In this document: positions 1-8,233 of the stretch, in pieces
Layout: the number at the start of each line of letters is the position of its first letter
Numbering within the stretch: the stretch's first letter is position 1
Assembly (NCBI GenBank): GCA_003500955.1
Contig: DNQP01000290.1
Location: forward strand, 1-10,491
Direction of reading: 5' to 3'
Length of the DNA: 10,491 bases
Source of the DNA: Curvibacter sp.
GTDB lineage: Bacteria > Pseudomonadota > Gammaproteobacteria > Burkholderiales > Burkholderiaceae_C
The notes under the pieces: generated by a model
Seen by the model: the letters and a program-made list of their open reading frames with translations, nothing else
The model's database searches: none
Told to the model about the DNA's origin: nothing
Translations under genes and position numbers: made by a program

Positions 1-731
1 TGACCATGCAGTTCGGCGGCGTGCGTGCGGTCTCCGACCTGCACTTCAGCGCGCCGGCCGCGGCCGTGACCAGCCTGATCGGCCCCAACGGCGCGGGCAA
101 GACCACGCTGATCCAGCAGCTCTCGGGTGCACTCGCGCCCGACGCCGGGCGCATCGTCTTCGACGGCCAGGACATCACGGCCCTGTCCATGCACGAGCGC
201 GTGCACCGCGGCCTGGCGCGCTCCTACCAGATCACCAGCATCTTCCCGCGCCTGTCGGTGCTCGACAACGTGGCCCTGGCGCTGCAGGCGCGCACCGGCT
301 CGAGCCTGCGTTTCTGGTCGGCGGCGCGCGCCGAGGCGCAGCGCTACGCGGCCGCGGCCGCGGTGCTGGCACGCGTGGGCCTGGGTGAGCGCGGCGCACA
401 GCTGGCGGGCGCGCTCTCGCACGGCGAGCAGCGCCAGCTCGAAGTCGGCATCGCCCTGGCCACGGGCGCCAGACTCCTCTTGCTCGACGAACCCATGGCC
501 GGCATGGGGCCCGAGGAATCCGAACGCATGGTGGCCCTGTTGCAGAGCCTGCGCGGCGAGTGCACGCTGCTGCTCGTGGAGCACGACATGGATGCCGTGT
601 TCCGTCTGGCCGACACCATCTCGGTGCTGGTCAGCGGGCGCATCATTGCCAGTGCGGCCCCCGAGGCCATCCGTGCCGACGCCGAAGTGAAGCGCGCCTA
701 TCTGGGTGACGAGCTGGAGGAGGGCGCCTGA
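1..731 (+). CDS. livG: LivG-type ABC transporter ATP-binding protein (5' end cut by window edge)
   Basis: This is an ATPase subunit of a branched-chain/hydrophobic amino-acid (HAAT) type ABC importer. It sits on the cytoplasmic face and powers uptake with its LivF partner. Counting from the ATG at 6, I see Walker A GPNGAGKTT (26-34), the Q-loop within RSYQ, the signature LSHGEQ (137-142), Walker B LLLLDEP (157-163) and the switch histidine H193 in VEHD. The ATG at 6 is probably internal. The frame stays open to the left edge (reading L-T before M-Q-F-G-G), and LivG proteins normally have about ten more residues before the FGG motif. The end overlaps the next gene by one base (TGATG). The substrate cannot be told; amino acids, urea or aromatic acids are all carried by relatives. 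The family call is secure and the symbol is family-level only. Confidence 0.92.
   Translation, partial: TMQFGGVRAVSDLHFSAPAAAVTSLIGPNGAGKTTLIQQLSGALAPDAGRIVFDGQDITALSMHERVHRGLARSYQITSIFPRLSVLDNVALALQARTGSSLRFWSAARAEAQRYAAAAAVLARVGLGERGAQLAGALSHGEQRQLEVGIALATGARLLLLDEPMAGMGPEESERMVALLQSLRGECTLLLVEHDMDAVFRLADTISVLVSGRIIASAAPEAIRADAEVKRAYLGDELEEGA
716..724 (+). promoter_or_regulatory. Strong Shine-Dalgarno for the membrane protein gene at 731
   Basis: The purine run GGAGGAGGG lies inside the last codons of the livG-like gene, 6 bases before the ATG at 731. It supports that start and translational coupling of the unknown membrane protein to the upstream ATPase. Confidence 0.7.
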
Positions 732-1305
732 TGTCGAACGTCGCGCCGACCCCCATGGCCCGCCCCGCCGCCCGCCGCCCGCTGCGGGCCTGGCGGCATT
801 TCCAGCTCTGGACCTTGCTCATCGGGCTGAGCCTGCAACTGCACCTGGGCTACCTCTACCTGGTGGACGTCATGAACCCTGTGCCCGAAGCGGCGCAGCT
901 GGTGCAGCTGCCCATCGAGGTGCTCCAGGTGCGCGACCGCGTGCCCCATCTGCAGGTGCGCCTGGTCGACGACCGCCAGCGCAGCATGGAGTTTCCCGCC
1001 TCGGCGGCCCTCTTCGCGCCCATCCACACGCCTTTGCAGGACGGTGAGTGGAACAGCCTGGGCGGCTGCATGGGCTATGTGCTGGGCGTGCCCGTACGCT
1101 GGGTGCGCGGCGAGGAGCGCTTCCGCATCTGGGAGCTGCACTGCGGCCCCGTCCACCGCGTCTACGAGGAGTTCAGCGCCGCCTACGCGCAGACCCTGCG
1201 GGATGCGCAACGCAGCCTGGAGTGGCATGGCGGCATCATCCTGCTGCTCACGCTGGCGGTGTTGGTGCTGGAGCGGCGCGCCATGGCGCGTCGGGAGCGC
1301 CAGGC

Positions 1306-1309
<4 letters not shown>
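731..1309 (+). CDS. Unrecognised two-helix membrane protein between the two ABC ATPase genes
   Basis: I do not recognise this 192-residue protein. A basic N-terminus (residues 11-23 rich in Arg) precedes a hydrophobic helix at about 24-45. A polar domain of about 120 residues follows, then a second helix at about 168-180 and a basic tail (ERRAMARRERQ). By the positive-inside rule both ends are cytoplasmic and the middle domain is periplasmic. That domain has just two cysteines, C113 and C138, which could form a disulfide. It is not a LivH/LivM permease, which has many more helices, and it has no lipobox. It overlaps livG by 1 base and livF by 4 bases, has a strong ribosome-binding site, and uses codons like its neighbours, so it is a real operon member. 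A transporter accessory or sensor role is only a guess from position. Confidence 0.85.
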
Positions 1310-2016
<707 letters not shown>

Positions 2017-2134
2017 ACCTTCCCGGCGGGTGCTTCACACCCGGCCCTGTGTTTTTGAGTCCCCGCTTTACCTAGGGGAAACACTGATGTGGCCTAATTC
2101 TTGCGAATCCTGACCTAAACCTGACTTTCAGACC
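2017..2134 (+). promoter_or_regulatory. Intergenic region between the ABC operon and the efflux operon; likely holds the efflux promoter
   Basis: This 118-base gap is visibly less GC-rich than the flanking genes, as expected for a promoter region. It must hold the end of the ABC transcript and probably the start of the efflux transcript. I found no convincing intrinsic terminator for livF and no clear -35/-10 pair; TTGAGT at 2055-2060 has no good -10 at 17 bases. The stretch CCTAGGGGAAACACTGATG at 2071-2089 stands out from its surroundings and could be a regulator site, but this is unproven. Confidence 0.35.
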
Positions 2135-2554
2135 ATGCTTGGCCCGAACCGTTCCCACCCGCTCCCTGCCGCCGGCATGCGCACGGTCTGGCTGGGGCTG
2201 CTGGTTCTGCTGGCCGCGCTTCTCTGGTCCTGGGCCCAGGCCCAGGCCGCGCCGACCCCCCTGGACATCAGCGATGACGAGACGGTCTATTGGGCGATGG
2301 CGGATGCCCCGGTCGAGGACATCGAACCCAGCGAGTCCGCCCTGAGTCCCGCCCGGGACCTGATCTGTCGCAAGCCCGCGCCCTACAAGCCCGGTGCCGA
2401 CCAGGTGCCCCACGAAATTGCCCACCAGGACCTCCTGTCCGGTCCCGACCGATGGATCGCCCTGCCACAAGGCGTCCCGGTCCAGGGACCGCAGCCCGAA
2501 TTGCCGCAGACCGAACGCAAGCCCCTGCTGCGTCCGCCTGCGCGCCTGGGCTGA
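2135..2554 (+). CDS. Small exported protein of unknown function preceding the RND genes
   Basis: I do not recognise this protein (139 residues from the ATG at 2135). Residues 15-39 look like a signal peptide: M-R start, a Leu-rich core, WSW, then AQAQAA as a likely cleavage region. Translation may therefore start at the ATG at 2177 (residue 15); neither start has a clear Shine-Dalgarno. The mature part is about 100 residues, with an acidic patch (DISDDE), a single cysteine (C78) and a proline-rich C-terminal third. Codon use matches the neighbours, which argues that it is real. It precedes the RND genes in the same direction with an 81-base gap. In Cupriavidus the small exported CzcI sits in the same position, but the His-rich character I associate with CzcI is absent. 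A periplasmic accessory role in efflux is inference from position. Confidence 0.72.
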   Translation: MLGPNRSHPLPAAGMRTVWLGLLVLLAALLWSWAQAQAAPTPLDISDDETVYWAMADAPVEDIEPSESALSPARDLICRKPAPYKPGADQVPHEIAHQDLLSGPDRWIALPQGVPVQGPQPELPQTERKPLLRPPARLG

Positions 2555-2581
2555 TCTCCCGCATCTGCTCTGGGCTCACGC

Positions 2582-2604
2582 CCGGCCCGGCCAGACCGGG
2601 CCGG
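2582..2604 (+). other. Perfect GC hairpin followed by a T tract upstream of the outer-membrane factor gene
   Basis: CCGGCCCGG (2582-2590) and CCGGGCCGG (2596-2604) form a perfect 9-bp stem with a 5-base loop. A run of six T follows at 2618-2623, 13 bases past the stem. The gap is too long for a standard intrinsic terminator. It may act as a weak attenuator or mRNA-processing/stability element that sets efflux-gene expression relative to the small upstream gene. Confidence 0.5.
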
Positions 2605-2635
2605 CTGCGGCATCCCGTTTTTTACTGAGGATTGA

Positions 2636-3940
2636 ATGAACAAGACCAAGATCTGGCGGCGCTGGACCGCCAGCCTGTTGCTCTGCCCCCTGGCCGTGTT
2701 GGCCCAGCCGGCGAGCGAAGCTCCACAGCGGGCGAGCGCGACGCCCGCAGCGACGGCTGCCGAGGCCGGCACCGCCTACACCCTGGATGCGCTGGTTGAG
2801 CGGGTGCTGACCCACAACCCCACGCTGCAGGGCGCGCGCAGCGCGCGTGTCCAGGCCGAGGCCGGCATCCGCACGGCCGGGGCCCTGCCCAACCCACGGC
2901 TGGAGGTGAGCGACGGCCGCCAGCGGCCCAACGGCGTAGGCGGTACCAATGGCAGCATCACGGGCTGGGGCGTCTCGCAGCTGATCGAGAACCCCTGGCT
3001 GCGCAGCGCGCGCGTGGATGCCGCCGAGCAGGGCCTGCGCAACAGCGAGGCGCAGCTGGGCCTGACGCGCGCCGAAGTCGTGGCCCAGGCCAAGCTGCGG
3101 GCCTACGAGGTGCTGTTGCGCATCGAGGAATCGCGCGCTGCCGACGACGAACTGCAGCTGCTGGAGCAGACCCGTGACCGCGTGCGTGTGCGCGTTGACA
3201 GCGGCGAGGCGGCGCGCTACGAGATCATCAAGGCCGAGGCCGAGTTCATCAGCGCGCGCCAGCGCCAGCAGACGGCCCAGCTCGCCGTGGAGCAGGCGCG
3301 CATCCGCCTCAACCAGCTCGCCGGCGGCCAGCTGCCCCTGGGCTGGACGCTCAACGCCCGGCTCGAAGACGCACTCCCCCCGGTGCAGGCACCGCTGCTG
3401 CGCGAACAGCTGCTCAGCACCAACCCCGAGCTGCAGGGCTTGCGCGCCCAGCTCGAGCGCCAGCAGGCGCGCGTGCGCGAAGCCAGCGCCAGCCGCTGGC
3501 CTGGCGTGGAACTGCGCTACGACGACCTGCGCGATCCCGACAACCGCCAGGGCGTGATTGGCGCCAGCATCCAGATCCCGCTGCTGGACCAGAAGCGCGG
3601 CCCGCGCGCCGAGGCGGAGGCCGAGACGACACGCGCACGCACCCGGCTCGAGGCCCGACAGATCGAACTGCAACTGCAGCTCGACTCGGCCGTGATGGCA
3701 CTCGAGATGGCACGCCTGCGCGTGGAGGCGCTGGGCCAGGGCGCGATCCGCGACGCCGAGGCCGCCGTGCGGGTGGCCCAGGCCGCCTACCGTTTTGGCG
3801 AGCGCGGCATCCTCGACGTGCTCGATGCGCAGCGCGTGCTGCGCACCGTGCGCGCCGACCTGCTGCAGGCCCGTTACCAGCAGCAGGCCGCGGCCATTGA
3901 AATCGATCTCCTGACCGGCCGCGACGCCGTCCAACCCTGA
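2636..3940 (+). CDS. czcC: Outer-membrane factor of an RND efflux system (CzcC/TolC family)
   Basis: This 434-residue protein is the outer-membrane channel component that would carry substrate out of the cell. A signal peptide is visible at the N-terminus (KIWRRW, hydrophobic core, LAQPA cleavage region near residue 24). No lipobox cysteine is seen, so it is probably not a lipoprotein. The mature chain shows the twofold repeat of outer-membrane efflux proteins. The first half has NPTLQGARS near residue 60 and the second NPELQGLRA near residue 262. Each is followed by a long Ala/Gln/Arg-rich coiled-coil stretch and a short beta segment. GAGGA at 2627-2631, only 4 bases before the ATG, is the likely ribosome-binding site. 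The gene begins the CBA order typical of CzcCBA operons. The family is secure; the symbol denotes family, not proven metal specificity. Confidence 0.9.
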   Translation: MNKTKIWRRWTASLLLCPLAVLAQPASEAPQRASATPAATAAEAGTAYTLDALVERVLTHNPTLQGARSARVQAEAGIRTAGALPNPRLEVSDGRQRPNGVGGTNGSITGWGVSQLIENPWLRSARVDAAEQGLRNSEAQLGLTRAEVVAQAKLRAYEVLLRIEESRAADDELQLLEQTRDRVRVRVDSGEAARYEIIKAEAEFISARQRQQTAQLAVEQARIRLNQLAGGQLPLGWTLNARLEDALPPVQAPLLREQLLSTNPELQGLRAQLERQQARVREASASRWPGVELRYDDLRDPDNRQGVIGASIQIPLLDQKRGPRAEAEAETTRARTRLEARQIELQLQLDSAVMALEMARLRVEALGQGAIRDAEAAVRVAQAAYRFGERGILDVLDAQRVLRTVRADLLQARYQQQAAAIEIDLLTGRDAVQP

Positions 3941-3959
3941 CCCCGCAAGACGACACATC

Positions 3960-5120
3960 ATGAACAAGCAACACACAATCTTCCGGCCGGCGCTGCTGGC
4001 CACGCTGCTCACGGCTGCCGTGCTGGCGGGCTGCGGCAAGGGCGCGTCCGAAGGCAGCACGGCCGAGACGGCCGTCGATCCCGACCTGGTGGTGGTCAAT
4101 GCCGAGATGGCGCGCAATTTCACTGTCGCGCCGCTGGCCCTGAAGAAGGTCAGCACCGAGCGTGACCTGCCCGGCCGCATCGAGGCCAACGAACAGCTGG
4201 TCACGCGCATCGGCGCCTCCGTCACGGGCCGTGTCACCGAGGTCTATGCCGAGGTGGGCGCGCGCGTGCGCGCCGGCCAGCAGCTGGCCCGGGTCTCCAG
4301 CCCCGACCTCACCAACGCCCAACTGGCCTATCTGCGTGCGCATTCCGCCACCAACCAGGCGCAGCGTGCCGTCGAACGCGCACAGGCGCTGATCCAGGCC
4401 GACGTGATCGGCTCGGCCGAGCTGCAGCGCCGTGAGGCCGAACTCTCCATCGCGCGTGCCGAGCTGCGCGCCGCCACGGATCAGCTGCTGCTGCTCGGCG
4501 TCTCCACGGAATACATCGAGCGCCTGCGCGACCGGGGGCAGCTTAGCCCCTACGCCGGCGTCAACGCGCCGCGCTCGGGTGTGGTGATCGAGCGCAAGGT
4601 CAGCCAGGGCCAGGTGGCCCAGCCGGGCGACCCGCTGTTCACGATTGCCGACCTCTCCAAGGTCTGGGTCGTGGGTGCGCTGCCCGAGCAGGACGCGTCG
4701 GCCGTGCAGATGGGCCAGCGCGTGGAGATCCGCGTGCCCGCGCTGCCGCAGCGCGAGTTCAAGGGCAAGGTGGTGTTCGTGAGCGACACCATCTCGCCCG
4801 AGACCCGCACGCTGATGGTCCGTACCGAGGTGGACAACGCCGACCGAGCGCTCAAGCCCCAGATGCTGGCCACGCTGCGCATCATCGGGGCCCCGCGCGA
4901 ACAGCTGGCCGTGCCCGAGGCGGCCGTGGTGCGCGACAACGACAAGGACCACATCTACGTGCAGACGGCGGCGGGCCAGTTCCGCCTGACCCCGGTCGAA
5001 CTCGCCCCGGCCACGGCCGGTGTGCGCCCCCTGCTCAAGGGCCCGGCCGCCGGCACGCCCGTGGTGGTCGATGGCGCCTTCCATCTGAACAACGAGCGCA
5101 AGCGCGCGGAACTGGAGTAA
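3960..5120 (+). CDS. czcB: Periplasmic adaptor lipoprotein of an RND metal-efflux system (CzcB family)
   Basis: This 386-residue membrane-fusion protein would bridge the RND pump and the outer-membrane channel. The N-terminus has a lipoprotein signal with lipobox LAGC (residues 22-25), so C25 is the probable lipidated residue and the protein is anchored to the inner membrane. The barrel-sandwich halves are visible (ASVTGRVTEVYAEVGARV at about 82-99, and APRSGVVIERKVSQGQVA near 203-220), flanking an alpha-helical hairpin. A beta-barrel domain (FTIADLSKVWVVGALPEQD onward) and a membrane-proximal domain follow. I see no His-rich or Met-rich metal-binding stretch and no fused CusF-like domain. 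It lies 19 bases after the channel gene with only a weak ribosome-binding site, and 3 bases before the pump gene. Confidence 0.92.
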   Translation: MNKQHTIFRPALLATLLTAAVLAGCGKGASEGSTAETAVDPDLVVVNAEMARNFTVAPLALKKVSTERDLPGRIEANEQLVTRIGASVTGRVTEVYAEVGARVRAGQQLARVSSPDLTNAQLAYLRAHSATNQAQRAVERAQALIQADVIGSAELQRREAELSIARAELRAATDQLLLLGVSTEYIERLRDRGQLSPYAGVNAPRSGVVIERKVSQGQVAQPGDPLFTIADLSKVWVVGALPEQDASAVQMGQRVEIRVPALPQREFKGKVVFVSDTISPETRTLMVRTEVDNADRALKPQMLATLRIIGAPREQLAVPEAAVVRDNDKDHIYVQTAAGQFRLTPVELAPATAGVRPLLKGPAAGTPVVVDGAFHLNNERKRAELE

Positions 5121-5123
5121 GCC

Positions 5124-8100
5124 ATGCTCACCTCCCTGATCCGTGCCGCGCTCAGCCAGCGGCTGGTGGTGGTCGTGCTGGCCCTGGTGCTCTGCGCCTT
5201 CGGCGTGCGCGAAGCCACCCGCCTGTCGGTGGACGCCTTCCCCGACGTGACCAACGTGCAGGTCCAGATCGCGACCGAAGCCACGGGCCGCTCGCCCGAG
5301 GAGATCGAGCGTTTCGTGACCGTGCCGCTGGAGATCGCCATGACCGGCCTGCCCGGGCTGGTGGAGATGCGCTCGCTCAACAAGAGCGGCCTGTCCATCA
5401 TCACCCTGGTCTTCACCGATGCCACCGACGTCTACTTCGCCCGCCAGCTCGTGCTGGAGCGCCTGATCGAGGTCACGCCGCGCATGCCCGCGGGCATCAC
5501 CCCCGTGCTGGGTCCGGTCTCGACCGGTCTGGGCGAGGTCTACCAGTACACCCTGGACCACCCGGACGACGGCCAGCGCGCCCTCACGCCAGAGGAACTG
5601 GCCGAGCGCCGCATCGTGCAGGACTGGGTGGTGCGCCCGCTGCTGCGTTCCATCCCCGGCGTGGCCGAGATCAACTCCCAGGGCGGCTATGTGCGCCAGT
5701 ACCAGGTGCTGGCCAAGCCCGAGCGGCTGCTGCACCACAACATCAGCATCGAGCAGGTCTACGAGGCGGTGGCCAAGAACAATGCCAACGCCAGCGGTGG
5801 CATCCTGCCGCAGCGTTCCGAGCAGTACCTGATCCGCGGCGTGGGCCTGATCCGTACCCTGGAGGACATTGCCAACATCGTGGTGCGCGAGAAGAACGGC
5901 GTGCCGCTCTATGTGCGCGACCTGGCCGAGGTGACCATCGGCCACGAGGTGCGCCAGGGTGCGATCATCAAGGGTGGCTACACCGAGTCGGTCTCGGGCA
6001 TCGTGCTCATGATGCGTGGTGGCAATGCCAAGCAGGTGGTCTCCCGTGTCCAGCAGCGCGTGGAAGAGATCAACAGCAAGGGCATGCTGCCCGGCGGCCT
6101 GCAGATCGTGCCTTACTACGATCGCACCGAGCTCGTCGATTCGGCGCTGTGGACCGTGGGCAAGGTGCTGATCGAAGGCATCTTCCTCGTGGTGGTGGTG
6201 CTTTTCATCTTCCTGGGCGACGTGCGCTCCAGTCTGATCGTGGTGGCCACGCTGGTCATCGCGCCGCTGACCACCTTCATCCTGATGAACCGCTACGGCA
6301 TCTCGGCCAACCTGATGTCGCTCGGTGGCCTGGCCATCGCCATCGGCCTCATGGTCGACGCCACCGTGGTGGTGGTGGAAAACGTCTTCCATCGCCTGGG
6401 TCTGGCCAAGCCCGGCACCTCGCGCGTGCGCCTGGTGCTGGAAGCCACGCAGGAGGTGGCCACGCCCACGGTCTTCGGCATCGTCATCATCATGCTGGTG
6501 TTCCTGCCGCTCATGACGCTGCAGGGCATCGAGGGCAAGATGTTCGCCCCGCTGGCGCTGACCATCGTGATCGCCCTGGGCATCTCGCTGCTGGTCTCGC
6601 TGATCCTCTCGCCCGTGCTGTGCTCCTACATCCTCAAGGGCGGGGCCGACCACGACACCAAGGTCATCGCCGTGCTCAAGAGCGCCTACCTCAAGCTGCT
6701 GGACCGTGCGCTGGACCGGCAGAAGGCCACGCTGGCCGCGGCGATAGGTCTGCTGCTGTTCTCGCTGGCGCTCTTTCCCTTCCTGGGCAAGTCCTTCATG
6801 CCGACGATGAAGGAGGGCGCGCTCACGCCGCAGATCAACCGCGTACCCAGCATCTCGCTCGACGAATCCATCCGTCTCGAAATGGCGGCCATGAAATCCG
6901 TGGCCGAGGTCGAGGGCGTGCGCAGCGTGGTGTCCAAACTGGGCCGTGGCGAATCGCCGGCCGATCCGGCGGGCCCGAACGAGTCCGATCCCATCGTGCT
7001 GCTGGACCCCGATTCCGACCGCACGCAGGACGAGATCGATGAGGAGATCCGCCAGCGCCTCTCGTCCATCCCCGGCGTGCAGATCGTGCTCTCGCAGCCG
7101 ATCTCGGAGCGGGTCGACGAGATGGTCACGGGCGTGCGCTCGCAACTGGCCATCAAGATCTTCGGTGACGACCTGGGCGAGCTCAAACGCGTTTCCGAGC
7201 AGATCGCGCGCCTGCTGCGCAACGTCCCCGGTGCGCGTGACATCCGCATCGAGCGCCTCTCGGGCCAGCAGGCCCTGACCATCGACATCGACCGCAAGGC
7301 CATCGCGCGCCACGGCATCAACGTGGCTGAGGTGCACAACCTGATCGAAACCGCCATTGGCGGCCGCGAGGTGAGCCAGCTCTACGAGGGCGAGCGCCGT
7401 TTCGGCATTGCCGTGCGCTTCCCCGAGGAAGACCGCAACTCGGTCGAGACCATCCGCAAGATGCTGCTTCGTGCGCCCGACGGGGCCCTGGTGCCCCTGG
7501 CCTCGGTGGCCAGCATCGAGCTGCGCGACGGCCCGGCCCAGATCAGCCGCGAAAGCGGCAAGCGCCGCGTGGTGGTCGGTGCCAACGTCGAAGGGCGTGA
7601 CCTGGCCGGCTTCGTGGCGGAGGTGGAGCAGCGCATCGCCAAGGAGGTCAAGGTGCCCGAGGGCTACTACTTCGTCTACGGCGGCCAGTTCGAGAACATG
7701 GAGCGCGCCATGGCCACGCTGACCATCATCGTGCCCATCACCATCGCGGCCATCTTCTTCCTGCTCTTCCTGCTGTTCAACTCGCTGAAGCTGGCCTCGC
7801 TCATCATCCTGGTGCTGCCGTTCGCCTCCATCGGTGGCCTGATTGGCCTGGCCGTCACGCGCGAGTACCTCAGCGTGCCGGCCTCGGTGGGCTTCATCGC
7901 GCTCTGGGGTATCGCCGTGCTCAACGGCGTGGTGCTGGTGAGCTACATCCGCCGTCTGCGCGAGGACGGCATGGCCGTGATGCAGGCCGTGCGCGAAGGC
8001 TGCGTGGCGCGTTTCCGTCCCGTGATGATGACGGCCACCGTGGCCCTGCTGGGCCTGGTGCCCTTCCTCTTCGCCACCGGGCCGGGGTCGGAAGTGCAGA

Positions 8101-8210
8101 AGCCGCTGGCCATCGTGGTCATTGGCGGTCTGATTTCGTCTACATTGCTGACCCTGGTGGTGCTGCCGGCGCTCTATCGCTGGTTTGACGAGAGCCCGAT
8201 CGAGGCCTGA
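5124..8210 (+). CDS. czcA: Heavy-metal efflux RND pump (CzcA/CusA family, HME-RND)
   Basis: This is the inner-membrane proton/substrate antiporter of the efflux complex. Its 1028 residues are close to the 1040-1060 usual for the family. TM1 is at about 10-30, followed by the first large periplasmic loop. TM2-TM6 span about 345-500, TM7 is near 534-552, the second periplasmic loop follows, and TM8-TM12 run from about 865 to 1018. The TM4 motif reads AIGLMVDATVVVVEN with D412 and E419, matching the essential D408 and E415 of CzcA. The third acidic residue of CzcA (D402 in DFG) is alanine here (A406), as in CusA. The methionines that bind Cu/Ag in CusA (M573, M623, M672) align by eye with Q570, E620 and E666, which argues against a Cu/Ag pump. 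Metal specificity is therefore open. GGAG at 5114-5117 supports the start. Confidence 0.95.
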   Translation: MLTSLIRAALSQRLVVVVLALVLCAFGVREATRLSVDAFPDVTNVQVQIATEATGRSPEEIERFVTVPLEIAMTGLPGLVEMRSLNKSGLSIITLVFTDATDVYFARQLVLERLIEVTPRMPAGITPVLGPVSTGLGEVYQYTLDHPDDGQRALTPEELAERRIVQDWVVRPLLRSIPGVAEINSQGGYVRQYQVLAKPERLLHHNISIEQVYEAVAKNNANASGGILPQRSEQYLIRGVGLIRTLEDIANIVVREKNGVPLYVRDLAEVTIGHEVRQGAIIKGGYTESVSGIVLMMRGGNAKQVVSRVQQRVEEINSKGMLPGGLQIVPYYDRTELVDSALWTVGKVLIEGIFLVVVVLFIFLGDVRSSLIVVATLVIAPLTTFILMNRYGISANLMSLGGLAIAIGLMVDATVVVVENVFHRLGLAKPGTSRVRLVLEATQEVATPTVFGIVIIMLVFLPLMTLQGIEGKMFAPLALTIVIALGISLLVSLILSPVLCSYILKGGADHDTKVIAVLKSAYLKLLDRALDRQKATLAAAIGLLLFSLALFPFLGKSFMPTMKEGALTPQINRVPSISLDESIRLEMAAMKSVAEVEGVRSVVSKLGRGESPADPAGPNESDPIVLLDPDSDRTQDEIDEEIRQRLSSIPGVQIVLSQPISERVDEMVTGVRSQLAIKIFGDDLGELKRVSEQIARLLRNVPGARDIRIERLSGQQALTIDIDRKAIARHGINVAEVHNLIETAIGGREVSQLYEGERRFGIAVRFPEEDRNSVETIRKMLLRAPDGALVPLASVASIELRDGPAQISRESGKRRVVVGANVEGRDLAGFVAEVEQRIAKEVKVPEGYYFVYGGQFENMERAMATLTIIVPITIAAIFFLLFLLFNSLKLASLIILVLPFASIGGLIGLAVTREYLSVPASVGFIALWGIAVLNGVVLVSYIRRLREDGMAVMQAVREGCVARFRPVMMTATVALLGLVPFLFATGPGSEVQKPLAIVVIGGLISSTLLTLVVLPALYRWFDESPIEA

Positions 8211-8220
8211 CAAGAAGACT

Positions 8221-8225
8221 AAGGA
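8221..8225 (+). promoter_or_regulatory. Ribosome-binding site of the P-II-like gene
   Basis: AAGGA sits 8 bases before the ATG at 8234. It favours that start over the in-frame ATGs at 8243 and 8246, even though those would give an N-terminus closer in length to classical GlnB. Confidence 0.6.
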
Positions 8226-8233
8226 ACAAAGAC

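Noticed and set aside
2576..4237. A 553-codon open frame on the minus strand over the channel gene
   Set aside because: It is antisense to the CzcC-family gene and shows no family resemblance, so it is a codon-bias shadow.
5124..8210. A CusA copper/silver pump, suggested by the TM4 motif
   Set aside because: All three CusA methionine metal ligands align with non-methionine residues, and no CusF-like or Met-rich protein is present.
3414..8213. A 1599-codon open frame on the minus strand across the RND genes
   Set aside because: It lies wholly antisense to the well-supported channel, adaptor and pump genes. Its product is a low-complexity His/Gln/Arg/Ala-rich chain with no recognisable domain. 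Long antisense open frames arise easily in GC-rich genes with strong third-position bias.
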